Assembly (NCBI GenBank): GCA_024516035.1
Contig: CM044959.1
Coordinates: 31,606,189-31,670,188 of the forward strand
Length of the DNA: 64,000 bases
Reading direction: 5' to 3'
From: Bactericera cockerelli
Lineage: Eukaryota; Arthropoda; Insecta; Hemiptera; Triozidae
Positions 1 through 11,534 of this stretch are shown here, in pieces (the first letter of the stretch is position 1; the number at the start of each line of letters is the position of its first letter). The position numbers and the translations under genes are program-made. The notes beneath the pieces were generated by a model. That model did no database searches. It was not told where the DNA came from and saw only the letters and a program-made list of their open reading frames with translations.

Positions 1-6
1 ATGTGT

Positions 7-106
7 NNNNNNNNNNNNNNNNNNNNNNNNNNNNNNNNNNNNNNNNNNNNNNNNNNNNNNNNNNNNNNNNNNNNNNNNNNNNNNNNNNNNNNNNNNNNNN
101 NNNNNN
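7..106. other. assembly gap (100 N)
   Basis: Exactly 100 N, a customary placeholder for a gap of unknown size. Nothing can be said of its content. The six bases before it are too few to interpret. Confidence 0.98.
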
Positions 107-362
107 CTGAAAAAAATTTTTTTTTTGGTTCCTGAGGCTTTGATTCGTCCAGAAATGTAAAAAATGGGTAGGTCAAATTTTCGACGAATACAAATTTCCT
201 TTTTATAGGTTTAAGGAAAGTAAAAAGAAAAAAATTGATTTCTTTTGTTTCATGGCAAAAATTAAATTTGCTACCCAAAAAATTCCCAATGAGGGAAAAA
301 GGATATAAGTGACCTTACCCCCTTTTTTCCATGCAGCCCCTCATTACTTTTAATAATTACAT

Positions 363-582
363 ACGTCTGTCCCGGTAGTCAGGGGTTTAAAGGCGGCACC
401 TTTGTGGAACTAGATATTCCAGAGGTCGCGGGTTCGAAACCCAGCCAGGACATGACAAGATATCCTCCCATTTGGGATTTGTACCACATAATAATGCGTC
501 TTGGGCTTACTGCTGGAATAATGGGGCTTAATAGTCTTAATCGGACAATATAAATAAGGCGATATTATTATTATTATTATTA
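363..582 (+). repeat. tRNA-derived SINE, family 1, near full length
   Basis: Starts with a tRNA-like head (GTCCCGGTAG, an A-box region) and a B-box GGTTCGAAACCC near 431-443. A conserved body follows (CCCATTTGGGATT, TTGGGCTTACTGCTGGAATAA) and then an (ATT)n tail at 566-582. The same body occurs at 33216-33363 and, inverted, at 42000-42213, so this is an interspersed family and not a tRNA gene. The head is slightly decayed compared with the 42 kb copy. Confidence 0.85.
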
Positions 583-2128
583 TACTATGAGAATTGAGTA
601 AGGTACTCAGAAATTACTCGTCAGTAAGAACTAAAAGTAAGATATATAGGTAAGTAGTTACCTGTATATAATAGTGCTGACTCACTCTGAAAATTTTGTT
701 GCAAAATTAAACTGTTGAAATTTTATCAGACTACCTGTTCTACATCAGTCTAAAGTGCCTACTGCACGATTGAACATAGTGTGACCTATTTATTATTACT
801 ATTTACTACCATCATTATTATGGAATACTTTATTTACTTTTCAAACAATGAATTGAATAACATTAATAGTAACAAAAAATTCAAACGCATTTGTTTAAAC
901 AAAAATTACAGAAAGCAAAAATATTCCGAGTTATATAAATGTGGGTAGGTTTATTTCTGATGCATTCTGCCACTTAACCATAAACCTACAGACCTTTATG
1001 TGCTAAGGCAAAACTAACAAAAGTTAGGATAGGTATGGATTTGCAATTATTAAGTATGTGTATTACATTATGCCAGGTATAGTTCCTAGGGCTAGAGAAA
1101 TAAAAGAACGCTACGAAGTCATGATAACTGGGATTATCTGGCAACGACGGACCAAATACGCGCTAAAAAAAACACATGGCTCTGAAAATGAAAATTACAG
1201 CACTAGCTAGGAGCTAGGATCAATGAGCTTGGCAATATGGCTCATAGCAAATCATTGGAGGAGAGAGAACGAGGAAGCTATTGACATTTATGAGTTTCAA
1301 GTTTCAAGTGTGAATAGAAATTTGCACATTAGGCGCGCAAATTTCAGGCCTAGGAGTCTGCAATCTCGCGTACCATTTCCCAGTGTACCTTAGAGACCTA
1401 CATCATAATTATGTTCGAGTATCTTTTATTTGTCATCATAAAAAGAGGTAAATCAGTGTCATTCACCAAAATTACGATAGTAATTATATTGAGTAGGTAA
1501 GCTTAAATCAGCTAAATTGATATTACAACGAGGATTAGGGAAGTGAAATCCGCCCCACAACCAATACATATAGTACACTATGGTTTGTGGAAATCCCGCA
1601 GGGCCGCAAATATTGGCCGCTTCTTTGAATTGGTTCAAGATACAAAAACAGTTAGAGAACAACATTTTCTCCGATTAAAAAAATAATAGGGGTTCACTCC
1701 GATAATTTTTTTGATATCTTAAACTTTTTGGAACCCGGCCCCAATTTACCGGTATTTTGGGGGGGACCCGCTTGGACTAACTTTTTTATTATTCACCCTA
1801 GATGGACATTGTGACATATCAAATTCAATGATTTTGAAGTGCTGATTACGAATTTGGCATTGATTTTTAGCTATTTTTTACTGTTGAGTCACCAGTGGCG
1901 GAATTCGACTTCTTTTTGGGGGATAAGGAAAGTCGTGTGGTTTCAGACCAATTTTTTTTATATATAGAAATGTGTATTTTCAAATACCTCAAAAGACAAG
2001 TTGTAAGTAGGTATTGTTTACACCAAATTTTTTATAAGTATTTTCATTGTTTCTTGGTTATAGAACAAGAAGATGCCACTAAAATGAGTGACCACTCTGA
2101 CCAGGCTTATAGTGTCATAACTGAGGAC
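583..2128. other. non-coding AT-rich DNA, no gene seen
   Basis: Open frames here are short, have no recognisable domain and lack coding-like composition. Near 1891 a stretch resembling the tail of SINE family 4 (CCAGTGGCGGAATT) is visible. I see nothing else that can be named. Confidence 0.5.
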
Positions 2129-2467
2129 TAATATAATTGAATGGGTGTCTCGAAAAACGATATAATACGTTACAATTTTGGAAATCGGTTTTTCTAGAAA
2201 AGAAATGATCTCAGAGGGCTTTAGATTAGATAGCTTCAGAAATGTTTACGCAAGATCTTAAAAATATTTTTCCAAAAGGAAATTTTTTTTTTCTTTCTCA
2301 AAATACTCAATCATAATTTATTTACATCAAAATTAAATGTACAAAAAACTATGTTTTCTAAACACCTCTCAAATCATTTTTTTTTTTTTTTTTCAAATGA
2401 AAACAGCTACCATAATTTGTAACATACTCGTAGATCGTTTTTTCGTGACACGCATTCAATTATATTA
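2129..2467. mobile_element. MITE-like element with about 45-bp terminal inverted repeats
   Basis: The left end begins TAATATAATTGAATGGGTGT and continues through CGAAAAACGAT to GTTACAA. The right end is the reverse complement with a few mismatches (TTGTAACATACTC ... CGTGACACGCATTCAATTATATTA). There is no transposase in the interior, which is mostly A/T tracts. The size and structure fit a non-autonomous DNA transposon; the superfamily is not determined. Confidence 0.7.
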
Positions 2468-3960
2468 TGAAACAGGCAAAGTGGATCAACAATTGAACAT
2501 GTTTTCAGTTTAACAAAAAGTGGACCAACTAGCGGACTTAGGTATCTCTTACATGTCATAAAAAGCAGATCGATGTTTCAACTTCAATATCTTTTTACAT
2601 GATAATTAAATCAAACAGAAGTTTGATAGAAAAAACGCCCGTAGGTATATTATTATACTTACATGAGCACTTTCAGCAGGGGCCTGGCAGGCATTAGATT
2701 GACGCCCATTGCTACTAGAAAAACCTCACCAATCCTGGGTTGGGCCGGGAAAGACCAGCATCTCAAGGCTTCGGATTTGAGTGTTCAGACACCCAAGTCC
2801 TGACCGCGCTGGACTTAACTTAAGTGATCAGACGATCTTGTGTCACGTGCTGGCGTCGAAGCTGGTACTCTCATTTCAATATTAAATTTCATGTTACCAT
2901 TCAGGCTAAGTGAGTTATTTGGGTGGGTTAGGTAGGTATTTTGTTTACGAATGAACAATAGAGGATAAACCCCGTCATGATAATAAACTGAAATTAATAC
3001 TAGTCGGTTGAAACTTGAAAGTGACGTCAGACCTTTAACTCACACAATCAACAAAAAAATAAAACTATAGATAGCTACGGGTACTTCTGCTTACCTGGCC
3101 ACGTACATCGTTCATTGCTACAATCTAAACTTAATCTAAATTACACACAGAAATATTTCACATTTTTACTTTATAGGTAAATTTGAAATTTCTTTTTCAA
3201 TAGAGACATTTCGCATTTACTTATCGGGTCCCGATAATCAATCCCCATAACGATAAGTTTATCGGTTTCGTATCTCGTAGGAAGAAGATTTTTTTTACAT
3301 TTCGCATCATCACGATACCCGATAACGAAAACTCTAGCGCCTCTACCGGATATTCTAAGAAAGCTTTTCATCCAAACAAAACAAATATTTTTGAAATTTA
3401 AATTTTCAATTCATTCTCTTTTAGACTTTTGTAGGTAACTATTTTCTGCTTTAAATCTATACCTATATATAAATGCCAAAGTTAACACTCAATCACTCAT
3501 TCATCTCGATTTCTCAGCATTGGTATTGATTTTATATTGTAGATGGGCAATACGAAAGGATTTTATTATATTCTAACTGGGGCGCCAGCCGCGGGGGAAA
3601 AAGAGAGTCCTAGAAAGTGTGTGGTGTGTGTGTTTGTCTGGTGTCTGTGTGTTGTGTGTGTCTTTTAATTATTTTACTATTGCCAAACCTTCTCTGTAAT
3701 TACTATTATCTAGCCAGCTGATGGAGGGTTCTGGAAAGCGGGGTTGATTTGAAGACGCTCAAAGAAATGCAGTATCTCCTTGCTTATTAAAAAGAGAGCC
3801 TTTCCTGAACCAGCTCCTTCAGCTGACGTTTTTGCAGTTTAGGATTTATGATCCTAGAATTCTCTGAACTCTCTGTCTCTGAGCCTGCGCGTATCTTCTC
3901 TGCCATTCTGGATTTTTTTTTTTTTTTTTTTTTTTTTAATTGGGGTTTAACGTCGCTTTC
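2468..3960. other. repeat-derived intergenic DNA
   Basis: Around 2690-2815 is a fragment containing GGGCCGGGAAAGACCAGCA, related to the stretch near 4050-4070, so the two share a repeat family. Around 3171-3340 lies a palindromic element built on TATCGGGTCCCGATAA, also present near 5520-5572. A stretch near 3470-3600 resembles the short element at 49153-49366. A 23-base T tract follows at about 3912-3937. No gene is seen. Confidence 0.5.
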
Positions 3961-4585
3961 AACTGCCATGGTCATATCACGACGGGGGTTTTACCCTCCA
4001 TTCGCAGGAAACTCACAAACCTGCTACTCACATTGACCTCACCCAGCCTGAGTGGGGCCGGGAAAAGCCAGCGTCACGAGAACTGGATTTTTCTTCGTCA
4101 GGAATCGTGGCGTCAAAGAAGGCCAGGCCAACCGTCTCTGCATTTAAATTGCAGAGGTGGTTTGAAAATTTGGTCAAACTTCTGTCTGCTATTTCTTCAT
4201 CAATAGTCTCGTACTCTAATACTTACCAAAGCACGCGACCGGGTCGCGCGACTGGTAGGAACGACTTTAAGCAGCAAAATGGTCGCGGTCGCTATGATCG
4301 GAATTACACCTTAAGAGACTCTGCAACATTTTGAAGTCTTGCATAGGTGCCAGCTGGGCCTTAGGGGCATTAAACCACGCTTTGCAATATACCCTAGGAA
4401 TCGTCAGGATTATGTCCAAGCGCTTCCATCGTTGCTTCTAGTACTCGAGTGGCATTTCTGTCAGTCATCCCACACCGATCCAAAATCAGAGATAGCTTCA
4501 TGGTTAGAAATTCCCTGGTGCCTCGCATTCCTGGACCAGAAGGTCCAGGAAGTTCTTCGCTACCTTGAGAAGTGAAAATGTCCAT
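3940..4585 (-). pseudogene. decayed transposable-element-like coding fragment
   Basis: On the minus strand, 4585-4394 gives a 63-residue stretch with the pattern LxxxLDRCGMTDRNATxxL then ALGHNPDDS. I associate this with a repetitive, uncharacterised protein family found in aphid and other arthropod genomes, but that is from memory. Further downstream on the same strand only short pieces in changing frames with stops are seen (for example FDQIFKPPLQFKCRDGWPG near 4130-4180). I read it as a dead copy; family assignment is weak. Confidence 0.35.
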
Positions 4586-4647
4586 TTACATTACATGTCT
4601 ACCTGTTAGGAGTCTCAGCCCCCAGAGTCTTAAAAGAAAAAAAGAAA

Positions 4648-4850
4648 AAACTTCTTTTCTAAAAATAATTATGGTCAAAAACATTTAATAACAGTTAGAA
4701 TAAAATGGCATGTATTAGCCATGGGTTGCATTTTATAAAAATGATACCTACTCTCGTTTTTGAGGGAAAAATTGCCATTTTGCTCGCTCGGACTAAAAGT
4801 TTCTAAAGAGTAAAAGTTTTTGACCATAATTATTTTTAGAAAAGAAGTTT
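4648..4850. mobile_element. small element with perfect 35-bp inverted repeats
   Basis: Positions 4648-4682 (AAACTTCTTTTCTAAAAATA ... GGTCAAAAAC) are an exact reverse complement of 4816-4850. The loop between them is 133 bases with no open frame. Perfect arms in otherwise decayed DNA suggest a young MITE or a hairpin-forming unit. Confidence 0.65.
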
Positions 4851-5900
4851 AAAAGTGTCCAGAATATAAAATAGTCAAAACAATGTAAGCTTTCATTTGA
4901 GATAAACTTTAAGACAAAATACTGAGCCGTTCCGGAGTTACGGCTCCGAAGCCTCGCTTACCAGCCAAAAATCGCGATTTTTCCAAACTTTGAGCGCCTA
5001 GCGGCAATTTATTTTAATATCTGGATAGACTGCACACTTTGTAGGGTTGGTAGGTAAAACATTCTGACATTGATTTTTTAAAACCACCCTAACTGTGCAT
5101 CTTCCAAATAATCCATTATGGCAAAGTCCAATTCATCATCATTTATTTCACCTATCTTATTCAGAAAAAAAGTGCTTCTTCAATTGACATGATTACACAG
5201 AATATAAAAAAACTGTTAACACAGATAAAACAAAAAAAATGCAGATAAAAGAGAAAAAATAATACCTACTTGCCAAAAAAAATCTTAAATTTATCAGAAT
5301 TAAAATGTAAAAATTAATTCTACTGCATGTAAAAAAGTGGGAACGGAGGTTTAGTTTATTTACATGTATTTTTTGAAATCACGCGGTATTTTGAGTCAAA
5401 AATTTCTTTATCGTTTACGAAGAGAGAAGAGAGAACCCCATAATCCACTCGAATTATGGGGATCCCGATAACCATAACCAAACTCCGATAATTTTTGTCA
5501 TGCGCAGAGACGCAAATTCGAGACTTTATCGTTATGAGGATAGGTTATCGGGTCCCGATAACTTTGCGAAATCTTACTAATTTTATTAAAATTTTACACC
5601 TCAGTCGTTACAATGTTGTAAACAACTATCATGTTGTGCATTATGCACGTTCAAACATGTGCTGCGCTCTGTTGGAAAGTTAGAAGAGATCTACCTAATC
5701 ATCAGCTGTTTTAATTTGATAAACAGAAGACAATCAACTCATGAAGTTAATTTGTAAACAAAAGATATTTGTGAATATTTTTGATAAGAATGGTGCTTAT
5801 TGCAAACTCGTTAGTTGATAAGAGGGTAATCTCGTAATCCCTCTCTATTTCTTAAAACTAAACCATCAATTCAAAGTTCAGATTATGTACGACTCGAGTT
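4851..5900. other. upstream region of the SLC37 gene
   Basis: AT-rich with no gene. Around 5420-5572 is a second copy of the TATCGGG(A/T)CCCGATAA palindromic repeat. An inverted CCAAT motif (CCATTGGCTCC) lies about 30 bases before the start codon at 5959. Whether the promoter is here, or further up with a 5' UTR intron, cannot be decided by reading. Confidence 0.4.
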
Positions 5901-5958
5901 ATGTGTGATATAGAGTTGCTGTGTTCCCATTGGCTCCTGCAACACTGACAACGCAACA

Positions 5959-7533
5959 ATGAACATTCAGACAAGAAGTGGACACCCTAGCAGACCTGGA
6001 CCTTTGGGTATTCGAGTGATAGAACATCTGATGCCGAGCTCTAACGTGGTGAAGAAGACACTGTGCTACAAAGGTGTGGTACTCCTGTTGACATTCTGGA
6101 CTTACTGCTGCTATCATGCCACCAGGAAGACAATTAGTATTGTCAAGACAACTTTCTATCACAACTGTTCAGGACTCACCCCACCCCCTGGAGTTGATCC
6201 CAACTCCACCTGGTGTGACTGGGCTCCATTTGATGGCCCTGATGCTAATGCTTTGCTCGGTACCTTGGACTCAGCCTTCCTCTTCTCCTATGCATTCTTC
6301 ATGTTCATTAGTGGTATCATTGCCGAGCATGTCAACCTGAGGTACTTTCTCACTATTGGTATGATCTTATCAGGACTAGCCAACTATTTATTTGGCTTAG
6401 CCAAAGTCTACAACATCCATTATTTCTACTACTTTCTGATTGTTCAAATATTTGGAGGCATAGCTCAGACAACAGGCTGGCCTGGTGTTGTGACTGTCAT
6501 GGGAAATTGGTTTGGCAAAGGAAAGAGAGGAGTCATATTTGGTATTTGGAACTCTCACACATCAATTGGGAACATAGTTGGAGCCTTAATTGCAACTCAC
6601 TACCTTACTACAGACTGGAGTCTTTCCTTTATTGTTCCTGGTGTTATGATGGCCATCTCTGGAGTGATCATATTTCTATTTTTACCTGAGACACCAGCCA
6701 GTGTTGGGTGTACAGAGCCAGAACTAATAACAATCAATAATGATAATCCAAGGCGGGGTGGATGTAGAAAGCTTCTAAATGAGGATGGAACATCTCAGAG
6801 TCTCTCTGATAGTGACAGTGCATCAGAAGACAATACTATAGATGATGAATCACAACCCATCTTACAACCAATTCTTCAAGAGAAACAAGCAGTTGGATTC
6901 TTTACTGCTCTGAAAATTCCTGGTGTTGTTGAGTTTTCTCTGAGCTTGTTCTTTGTAAAGTTGGTGAATTACACATTCTTATATTGGCTTCCTGGCTATA
7001 TCAAGTACTCAACAAGTCTGGATGCAGAAATGAGTGGTGACTTGGCCACTGTGTTTGATATTGGTGGTATCCTTGGTGGTATTGCTGCGGGGGTTATGAG
7101 TGATTTGACTGGTAAGAGTGCTACCACATGTGCTATCATGCTAGTACTTTCTGTTCCTATGTTACTAGTTTATCAGCTGTTTGGTGCAGTGAGTCTCAAC
7201 TTAAGTATTATGCTACTCTTCATAGTGGGTATGCTAGTGAATGGACCTTATGCTCTCATCACAACTGCTGTGGCTGCAGAACTTGGTAACCATGAGTGTT
7301 TACATGGGAATTCCAAAGCTTTGGCTACTGTGGCCTCCATCATAGATGGTACAGGTAGTATAGGTGCAGCAATGGGTCCTCTAATGACAGGTTATGTGTC
7401 CGTGTATGGCTGGGAGTATGTGTTCTACATGCTCATGGTATCTTGTGTCATTGCTGTGCTGCTACTGATAAGACTTCTCATCAATGAGTACAAAAAAATC
7501 TCAAGGCCAGTCCCTGTTATTGAGTACCCTTGA
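5959..7533 (+). CDS. SLC37-family sugar-phosphate exchanger (SLC37A1/A2-like), intronless frame
   Basis: A 524-residue major-facilitator transporter. By family knowledge SLC37A1/A2 proteins exchange glucose-6-phosphate or other sugar phosphates against inorganic phosphate, mainly at the endoplasmic reticulum. The sequence shows about 12 hydrophobic spans in two halves. Diagnostic stretches are YHATRKTISIVKTTFY near residues 53-68, WCDWAPFDGP near 90-99, GNWFGKGKRGVIFGIWNSHT around 177-196, IPGVVEFSLSLFFVKLVNYT around 318-337, and NGPYALITTAVAAELG with DGTGSIGAAMGPL in the second half. A hydrophilic acidic-serine loop (SDSDSASEDNTIDDES) joins the halves near residues 274-290, as usual for the family. 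NCS and NST in the first lumenal loop are possible N-glycosylation sites. The ATG at 5959 gives the standard N-terminus length. The frame has no intron, unlike typical animal SLC37 genes; it is intact, so it is either a functional retrocopy or an intron-poor gene. Phosphate/glucose-6-phosphate specificity is inferred. Confidence 0.95.
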   Translation: MNIQTRSGHPSRPGPLGIRVIEHLMPSSNVVKKTLCYKGVVLLLTFWTYCCYHATRKTISIVKTTFYHNCSGLTPPPGVDPNSTWCDWAPFDGPDANALLGTLDSAFLFSYAFFMFISGIIAEHVNLRYFLTIGMILSGLANYLFGLAKVYNIHYFYYFLIVQIFGGIAQTTGWPGVVTVMGNWFGKGKRGVIFGIWNSHTSIGNIVGALIATHYLTTDWSLSFIVPGVMMAISGVIIFLFLPETPASVGCTEPELITINNDNPRRGGCRKLLNEDGTSQSLSDSDSASEDNTIDDESQPILQPILQEKQAVGFFTALKIPGVVEFSLSLFFVKLVNYTFLYWLPGYIKYSTSLDAEMSGDLATVFDIGGILGGIAAGVMSDLTGKSATTCAIMLVLSVPMLLVYQLFGAVSLNLSIMLLFIVGMLVNGPYALITTAVAAELGNHECLHGNSKALATVASIIDGTGSIGAAMGPLMTGYVSVYGWEYVFYMLMVSCVIAVLLLIRLLINEYKKISRPVPVIEYP

Positions 7534-7604
7534 ATTATTATCAAGGGTTTTGTGTTTTCATATTCCATCTTAATCTTTTTCTTCAAGGTTTTCTAACACA
7601 AATG

Positions 7605-7757
7605 GAACAGTGGTCAAGGTGTTATTCTGGTAATATAGAGGTCATGGGTTTGAAACCCAGCCAGGGCACCCAAGACTCTTAATTATATGTCTTGGGCTCA
7701 CTTCTGGATTAATGTAACTAGTTAAGCAGTAGAAATAAGATAATACATATTATTATT
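7605..7757 (+). repeat. diverged SINE family 1 copy in the SLC37 3' region
   Basis: Contains GAGGTCATGGGTTTGAAACCCAGCCAGG (B-box region), TGTCTTGGGCTCACTTCTGG and a TATTATTATTAT tail, matching the family-1 body with many substitutions and a lost middle. It lies about 75 bases after the SLC37 stop and is probably within its 3' UTR. Confidence 0.7.
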
Positions 7758-7856
7758 ATACAGGGAAATAACTAAACTTGAAAATTAATTGAGTTTATTT
7801 TTAATACAGAAGATCTCAGATTTATTGATATGAATGATCTTGTCAAATGTTAATCA

Positions 7857-8662
7857 TACAGGGTGTTTCTGAAATGTGTGCAAATATTGAAACTGTAGGT
7901 TCCCTGGGTTAAATAAGCATGGGTCAACATTGTACAACTAGGGGTCGGAAATGGACTATAACAGAGCTAGGTCTTATAAAGGAAGGGACCTAGGAGTCAT
8001 TAAAAAAAAAACAACTAAACAGACCAAAACTTCTGTTTTGTTAAATGAATGCCTAAATAAGCACAAAATAAAGCCAAATTGAAAAATAAAATTTTAAAAT
8101 TTATTCCAAAAATGTGGCTTATTAGTGATGCTAGCTTACAAATCTAGTAGTCCTACCATTGAGCTACCATTGAACTAGGTTTTGTTAGATTTAACATCCA
8201 TATTTATCGTTTTCCTACAATTTGTTTTTGTGAATTTACAAGTTGAATGCTATGTTTAAGACAATGCCTATTCTGGCCTCTTTTGTAGCAATACTGATTG
8301 TTAACATTGTCATGTAATTTAAAACATTAGAAAAAAAGATCACCAAAAAGTTCTGGCAACTTTAATTTCAAGACTCTCTCTCACCTCCCATAACTCCACC
8401 CCTGATTTGGTAAAAAGTTGTAAATACTCACTAAATAGCATACATACAATTTGGGACACCATTCAAAAAATTAAGTCAATTGGATATGAATTTGATTTTT
8501 AATAATTGTTTGTTTTTTTTTTAATTTTAAGTACCAATTTTGTGTGGACCTGCTCCTTTATAGTCCATTTCTGATCCTTAGTTGTACAGAGTTGATCCAT
8601 GCTTATTTGATTTTGGGAACCTATGGTATCAATATTTGCTCTCATTTCAGAAACACCCTGTA
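7857..8662. mobile_element. 806-bp inverted-repeat element with TACAGGGTGTTTC ends
   Basis: The left arm (7857 to about 7970, TACAGGGTGTTTCTGAAATG ...) is matched in reverse complement by the right arm (about 8558-8662, ... CATTTCAGAAACACCCTGTA) over roughly 105 bases with some mismatches and small indels. The interior has no transposase. The structure is that of a foldback-type or MITE DNA transposon. A second element with related ends lies at 62430-62936. Confidence 0.75.
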
Positions 8663-9600
8663 TGTTTTTTTGTGAAAATCTTGTATATCTGCTGCATGTA
8701 CATTTTTTTATATTTGGTCACATACAATAAGCTTCAGGTAATCAATTATTGTAAGAACTACAGTCATAATAGATCTCATTAGGTCACAGTGTGATTATAC
8801 AGAGTATGCACTGAAACCTTACAACCACTTGAAATGATAATTATTGTAAGAGACATTCATCTTTGAGCAACCTTGATCCTAATTATTGGTCCCAAATTAT
8901 TTTACATTCACCTGATTATAAAGCTGACCAAAATTTTGATCCTTTGAAGGGGATTTTTTTGTTGTGGATATCACAGCTACAAAGTGTCTTAATAATAAAT
9001 CTCTTTAACATTGGTTTTTTTCAGTATGTTAATGCCACCAAAAGGTTTACTCATACATACAGATTACAGAAGAGTTCTAACTTTTCTTGATAATCATAGG
9101 TAGGACCAGATATCCAAACCTCAAAAAAAAATCTACCTAACTGGTATTCTAACCAGGGCCTCTAGCAGGTTATCTCAATGTGATACCCATGGAGTCATGG
9201 GTGCTACTCAACATGAAAATATATTCATTTTTTTTTTTTTTTTTTTTTTTTACTTAACGCCCCTGCAAAATCGAGAGCAATTACTAAGTAAAATGTCTAA
9301 ATCTATCTACTATTATAAATTATAAACTATGATTTGATTTCAAATTAAAATTTTTGTGTTCTCTTTAAAAACACTAGTAGTCTGCAAAGTCAGATTTGAG
9401 GAATATGTTTAAGTACCATGGCTGTGGGCAGTGTGAGTCACGTATACGGGCTTAGACTAGGACCTCCAGAGGAGAAAAAGGGGACTGTTTTCTCTGTCTC
9501 AGACCCACATGGAACCTTGAAAGATATATGTTCATCGCAGATGTATATCAATATTTTATTTGGATGTTTTATATTACAACATTATCTATTATATTTTTTC
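8663..9600. other. intergenic, no gene seen
   Basis: AT-rich DNA with only short frames of no recognisable content and a T tract of about 23 bases at 9228-9250. Nothing further can be supported. Confidence 0.5.
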
Positions 9601-9635
9601 GATCTCTAGACTCTGGAGATCCAAATTTCGGCTAA

Positions 9636-10165
9636 TAGTTTATGTGATATGCATTTGGATATGTCGGTAGAACACATTTCTCCTTTCTAAAGCAGATCGC
9701 AAAAATTTAGCCTGTATATTCTCCAACATTGACACATAGGACTTTGTTTTAGGAGCCCAGATGACAGTGGCATATTCTATTTTACTTCTAACAAGGGATG
9801 TGTACAGAAGTCTTAGTGTGTCAGTGTTTTGGAAAAAGTTGCCATGTCTAAGAATCATACCCAATGTTTGGAAAGCCTTTCTGCATGTCTCAATTATATG
9901 TTGCTCAAATTTCAGATTGGCTTGAAAGGTGACACCCAGGTCTTTTTTGGTTGTCACGTTTTCAAGGGGCAAGTTATTTATTTTATATTGGTACATGCAG
10001 AAAGTCCTCCTTCGAGTAAGACTCATGACATGACACTTCTAATACTGAATTCCAATTTCTTTTTTCCAAGCCATTTTACGACCGCATCCAGATCCTCCTG
10101 CAACATAGGTGTAGATCTGTCCCTGTGGTGTTTCAATGACCACAACACTCAATTAGTGGATATAC
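9636..10165 (-). pseudogene. non-LTR retrotransposon reverse-transcriptase fragment (C-terminal part)
   Basis: The minus strand encodes the post-catalytic part of a LINE reverse transcriptase. Near 10100 it reads LQEDLDAVVKWLGKKKLEF, the usual LQxDLxxLxxW helix, followed by KCHVMSLTRRR after a frameshift. The uninterrupted piece 10026-9640 contains KKDLGVTFQANLKFEQHI and then LLYTSLVRSKIEYATVIWAP and LENIQAKFLRSAL, all typical of Jockey/CR1-type elements. The frameshift and the absence of the palm domain and endonuclease make it a dead 5'-truncated copy. It lies in the intergenic space between the two genes. Confidence 0.85.
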
Positions 10166-10821
10166 TTGTAGGCATATCATAATTTACAAGTTATCTATAT
10201 GGTTATATGAAATAACTTATTTTACCATCTCATTATTTCTTAGAAAAGAAGAATAGCCTCTCTGTACCAACTATGAGGATAAGAAGTGGTCTATCTCAAT
10301 TCTTACAATAATACACAGTAGCTGCTGTTCCATGGCAACAAAATAAAAAAGATTAATCACTCATATTTTAAAAAAAAAAAAAAATTACTACCTTGATCTA
10401 CTTGATCAAAGCTTTGTTCATGCATGACCTAATAGTCCATCCTACCACAATTATTGTTCTTCTTCTTTCACTTTGCCCTTTCCCAAACTTACTTGTTTGG
10501 CATTGGTCATGGATGAGTTTTTTTTTGGTTCTGGCACTATTTATCCACCTTAGTATGGCTGGATGCACTTACAATGTGTTTTTGTCTTTTGGACTGACAA
10601 AGTTTGTTCCTTATCTGTTGGAGATCCTCCATCAAGATATTATATGATCTACATATTCTTGTCATTACTGTGTAATTTGTCAAAAACAGGTAGCCTATAT
10701 TTTGTAAATAAATATTCATTTGATTAATGAAATACCTAATATTCAAAGTGATCTGTTAATTTCTCTCTCCACCAACTGAAAGTGATTGAACTCAAAGAAG
10801 AAAAATTATCCATTTGCCTCT
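10166..10821. other. intergenic, no gene seen
   Basis: AT-rich, with an A tract near 10367-10384. The open frame at 10393-10647 has no recognisable domain and looks accidental. Confidence 0.45.
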
Positions 10822-11534
10822 ATAAGCGGTTTTTTTTATGTGAACGAAGCGAACCGAAGCTGACTGGTCACTGAAATTCACTTTTTTTTATTTGACCGGA
10901 ACGAAAAATCCTGAACAAAGTGGACCGGCTCGTTCGTTCGGTCATGGGTTTTGGTTCGTAAGAAGAAGAAGAAGTGGATAAAAAATCATAATATTATTAT
11001 TTTATTTTCACCATTTTTTTTTTTTTTTTTTCAAAACTCCCTGTTATGTGAAATTTTATTGAGACACCTACCTACGCATTAGTTTAGACATTTCATTTTC
11101 TCTTGACTTTTTATTCTCTACTGATTCCTGTATCTTTATTTAGTGCTAGTTATAATTAAATTTTATTCATATTACTTTTGTGCATACTACATGGTCACTT
11201 GATGGATATAAGTTTATATAGAGTAAAAAACATAGGTAATCAGTTTTTTTTATGAGATTGGGTTTTCATATATGTAGATTGTTGGGTAATTAAAGTTTAA
11301 GGAATTTTAAGGTCCAATGGAATTTGATTATTTGAATAAAATCAAAATGAAATACAACAGTCGCTTGTTTCATTTTCATTTCAAAAGCAAAATGTAAACA
11401 CACACCGAAAATGTAAATAAACCAGAGTCCAAAATCACTTTTTTTTTATTCTCAAATCTTGTTGACCAGAGTTGACCGAGCGGTCTCGGTCAGGCTCTTC
11501 GTTCACATAAAAAAAATTAAAAAAACCGCTTTAT
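10822..11534. mobile_element. 713-bp element with imperfect terminal inverted repeats
   Basis: The left end reads ATAAGCGGTTTTTTTTATGT then GAACGAAG. The right end is its reverse complement with a few extra A/T bases (CTTCGTTCACATAAAAAAAATTAAAAAAACCGCTTTAT). Related GACCG/CGGTC-rich stretches continue inward on both sides. No transposase is visible, so it looks like a non-autonomous DNA transposon; TA at both outer edges would fit a TA target site but is not diagnostic in AT-rich DNA. Confidence 0.65.
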
